Shown here in pieces: positions 1-64,000 of a stretch of DNA of 64,000 nucleotides. The notes below the pieces were generated by a model. That model ran no database searches. It was not told the origin of the DNA and saw nothing but the letters and a program-made list of their open reading frames with translations. Source of the stretch: Doris montereyensis (Eukaryota > Mollusca > Gastropoda > Nudibranchia > Dorididae); NCBI GenBank assembly GCA_037039925.1, contig JAXRKP010000953.1:20001-84000 (forward strand), in the 5' to 3' direction. Each line of letters starts with the position of its first letter. Within the stretch, counting starts at the first letter, position 1. The position numbers and the translations under genes were made by a program.

Positions 1-589
1 CTTACTTACTTCAGGATGCTTTCCTTCCTTTCTGTCACTCGATATTCACGCTTGTATTTGGTCCTGTTCTTCAAGTTACATTGCCTTCACATTCCTCACC
101 CCTTGGTTCAAGAGTACTCGTGACACACGACACCCAATGGGTTTCAGTGATAACCGTTAAAAGCAATGTAATCACCACCTAAACTTGATCACCACCCTCC
201 ACACCAACACCGTGGACCCTTTCAAGATAACGTTCAAAGATGACACACCGCTGCCTACAAATCGTGCGGCCTATTTACCATTCTGAGAGACCAATGTTTG
301 CCGAGTACATCCAGTTCTATATTGACACTCTGTATCCAGGGATAAACAAGGCAGTGTCAGAATAAACACCAAACCACGAGTCATTAATACAAATGAAGAC
401 AGCCAGGCTGTCTTTGTACTCGTAGAGCTTTTGAACAAACTCTTGCCGCCAATAAAAATGTTGCAGGAGAGAATTAGGCAAATGAAATTAATGTCCACCG
501 AGACTAGACATAGTATTGACCACTTTCCTGTCTCCTCTTGTTTTGCTCTTTCTGGTTAGAAATGTTCACTTTTAGCCGGTAAAAACCCC

Positions 590-694
590 CCGCATACACG
601 GATAAAGGCAACGCATACACGGATAAAGGCAACGCATACACGGATAAAGGCAACGCATACACGGATAAAAGCAACGCATACACGGATAAAGGCA
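590..694 (+). repeat. 21-bp minisatellite, 5 copies
   Basis: Unit cgcatacacggataaaggca plus a, with one aaaagcaa variant. Confidence 0.93.
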
Positions 695-1134
695 TGACTG
701 CTATACCGTGCACGTGTAACGTGCAACTCATTTTCTTATTATCACAATTCTTTTTCTTTCTCCTCTTAAATTAAATCATCTTCCTGATTACTGACGGTTT
801 GTCTGTTTGTCTCACTTTGTCTCTATGTCTGTCTTAAATTTATCTACCAGTTTCGTCGATACATTTATCTGTATGTCTATGTCATCTATTTTCACATATT
901 ATGGCGAACAGAGTAAGTGACACTCGATCAAAACCCCTTTGTAAATTACTCATTCGTCGCGTTCTCTTAATGGCTGTCGCTCACTGTCCCGGTGTCTCTA
1001 TCTTTGTTTGTCTGTTAATCTCTGTTTCTTTTTCTTTTGCATTCGTCTGTCTGTCATACGTTTCTCTGTAACTCTTCGTCTTCATAAATTTGCTTAAAAG
1101 TCTCTAAGTCATATCACATTAACTAGATGTAAGC

Positions 1135-1215
1135 AACGTGAACTTTATATACACATTAACTTGATGTAAGCAACGTGAACTTTATGATACACGTCAACTT
1201 GATGTAAGCAACGTG
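1135..1215 (+). repeat. ~38-bp repeat, 3 partial copies
   Basis: 'acttgatgtaagcaacgtga' plus actttatgatacac recurs with small changes. Confidence 0.8.
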
Positions 1216-1586
1216 ATCTTTATGATAGTAGAGCTGCTACGACTCATCAACGAACCGCCAAAGTCAAAATCTGATTCTACCTATTTCTTGTAATTAACAT
1301 TGGCTCCGCTTATTAACACACTATTTCGATACTGACTTGATTAAGATAGTAAATATAATAACCTACATTACGATTTGGCGACATTATGCCTACATTATTA
1401 AGATCTCAAAGCAAATGAGACGTTCACATTAAATGTGCCCTTTTCAATCATTGAAGACACCTCACAATGTCACAAGACAGAAATATACGTTGTATGTAAA
1501 CATTCTTAACACAAATAGGAATTGAAGCGTAGACGTAACATTTTTCGACATAATATAATGTCTTTACAACTGCGATAAAGAACGAC

Positions 1587-1596
1587 GATGATGATG

Positions 1597-1650
<54 letters not shown>

Positions 1651-1668
1651 GTAATAATACCAATAATA

Positions 1669-1704
<36 letters not shown>

Positions 1705-1746
1705 ATGATGATGATGATGATCATCATCATCATAATAATAATAATG

Positions 1747-1781
<35 letters not shown>

Positions 1782-1857
1782 GAAAAAAATTAAATAGAAA
1801 TAAATAAATAATAATAATAATAATAATAATATGATAATAATAATAATGATAAAAATA

Positions 1858-1905
<48 letters not shown>

Positions 1906-1984
1906 CTGATGCTGATGATAAAATAATAATAATAATAAAATAATGATAACGATAATAATAAAAAGAATAATAATAATAATAATG

Positions 1985-2028
<44 letters not shown>

Positions 2029-2056
2029 GATAATAATAATAATAATAATAATAATA

Positions 2057-2119
<63 letters not shown>

Positions 2120-2120
2120 T

Positions 2121-2178
<58 letters not shown>
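1587..2178 (+). repeat. ATT/ATG trinucleotide tract, about 590 bp
   Basis: Alternating blocks of aat and atg repeats. Antisense poly-Ile/Leu open frames here are artefacts. Confidence 0.97.
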
Positions 2179-2180
<2 letters not shown>

Positions 2181-2527
2181 CAAGTTGAAGAACAAGAAGG
2201 AGAAAAGAAGAGGAAGAGAAGGAAGAAAAAAGGAGGGTGATGAGATGGAGGAGAAGGAGGAGGTGGGGTAATGGTGGAGGGATGCGTGAATTGAGATGGT
2301 AAAACAAGAAGCAGAGATGGAGGAAAAGAAGAATGAAGACAAAGATAATTTGCCAGATGTAGTTTGGGCGTGTGTTTTTGTAGGTGTGTTTGTGTCTATT
2401 CATTCTATAGCAAGGTATGAAAATGAAATCATTAGCCCATCATGGTAGATCGCATTTAATCATCTTGTTCATGTTATACAAAGCACTAATTGCTTTCATG
2501 TTTTAATTTTTCTTTTCTTTCATCCAG

Positions 2528-63403
<60,876 letters not shown>

Positions 63404-64000
63404 GTAAGGAGGACATTATTTTAAAGTAACAGCTTTCATTGTTTGATGTGTCTTACACAAGTTAAGCTCTACATCTGTAAGTTACGGATATTGAAATAAA
63501 TTTTCAAAGAAAAAATGCACATTTCATATTATAAATCAGTGTCTCTTGCTTTTTGTGGTATCAATTTATATTAAATAGAAATAAAGAAAAGGCAAGATTT
63601 TAAAAAAAAAAATGTGACACTTGAAAAATTTTCTCCTAAGCTTGAAAGTACATAAATATAAAAGAAAATTTAATTGAACAGAAGATATGCAAAAACAGGG
63701 CAAGATATAGGGTGAATGATTGCATTTTTAGGGCAATGAAAGTTTTTTTTCTAAGTATAGGAATTAATTAAACCTTACACAGGAAGAGCTAATATCACAA
63801 GATCAGTGAGGTTTTGTTTATATGACTATTTTCAAATATACAAAGTATTCATTCTCATAACTTTTAGAAAAGAAGTTAAACAATATTCCTGTCAGGCGTC
63901 AAATGTAAGAAAAATTAATGCTTTGCCAAAAGACCTTGATAAGAGGACAAAGGTTAGATTAAAAATAGCAGAAATAAATATTATTCTCTCATGGCCATCA
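63404..64000 (+). other. Intron, gene continues beyond window
   Basis: AT-rich intron after the first LG2 exon. No further exon is recognised; the rest of LG2 and LG3-LG5 should lie downstream. Confidence 0.6.

Larger units (their letters stand above)
1..2527 (+). other. Intron inside the LN domain (5' end outside window)
   Basis: No laminin LN exon or other gene is visible here. The stretch holds a 21-bp array (about 590-694), a roughly 38-bp array (about 1135-1215) and a long ATT/ATG trinucleotide tract (1587-2178). It ends in an acceptor at 2526-2527. Confidence 0.6.

Noticed and set aside
1506..2403. Poly-Ile/Leu antisense frames up to 278 codons
   Set aside because: They translate an ATT/ATG trinucleotide tract; no domain or conserved peptide.
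1..2527. Search for the upstream LN exons and a start codon
   Set aside because: No LN-like peptide or suitable exon was found; the 5' end of the gene must lie before the window.

Overview
This is animal genomic DNA, and almost the whole window is one side of a single large, intron-rich gene on the + strand: a laminin alpha subunit of the alpha-1/alpha-2 class. I placed 47 exons from about 2.5 kb to 63.4 kb, roughly 6.7 kb of coding sequence or about 2,230 codons. They were found by reading laminin-like peptide between GT/AG splice sites and checking that exon phases match. Both gene ends lie outside: the window opens inside an intron of the LN domain, and ends after the first LG2 exon. The AT-rich background, ~1 kb introns and many lineage-specific satellites and SINEs suggest an invertebrate, perhaps a lophotrochozoan such as a mollusc; this is weakly supported.

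Layout of the gene: 2.5-6.4 kb end of LN and first LE (laminin EGF-like) residues; 6.7-9.9 kb LE repeats; 10.4-12.9 kb first L4 (laminin IV) domain; 13.4-28.1 kb long LE array; 29.1-30.7 kb second L4 domain; 31.1-37.0 kb last LE repeats; 37.0-55.1 kb coiled coil that would assemble with beta and gamma chains; 56.4-62.0 kb LG1; 63.2-63.4 kb start of LG2. The order LN-LE-L4-LE-L4-LE-coiled coil-LG defines the class.

About a dozen exons need a one-base correction to stay in frame, several of them in homopolymers, while splice sites and peptide conservation are intact. I read these mainly as residual assembly indels, not as gene decay. A recent pseudogene is the alternative.

The introns are the unusual part. 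Many carry their own private minisatellite (units of 8 to about 88 bp, up to ~3 kb), and several units contain copies of splice-site-like sequence. The clearest case is a 44-bp array in which the end of an exon and its splice donor are repeated about 29 times. The introns also hold three non-LTR retrotransposon fragments, a short piggyBac-like element with TTAA ends, several tRNA-derived SINEs, a long fold-back element and very long GA/CT and ATT/ATG microsatellites. I found no other host gene, no genuine tRNA or rRNA gene and no CRISPR array.
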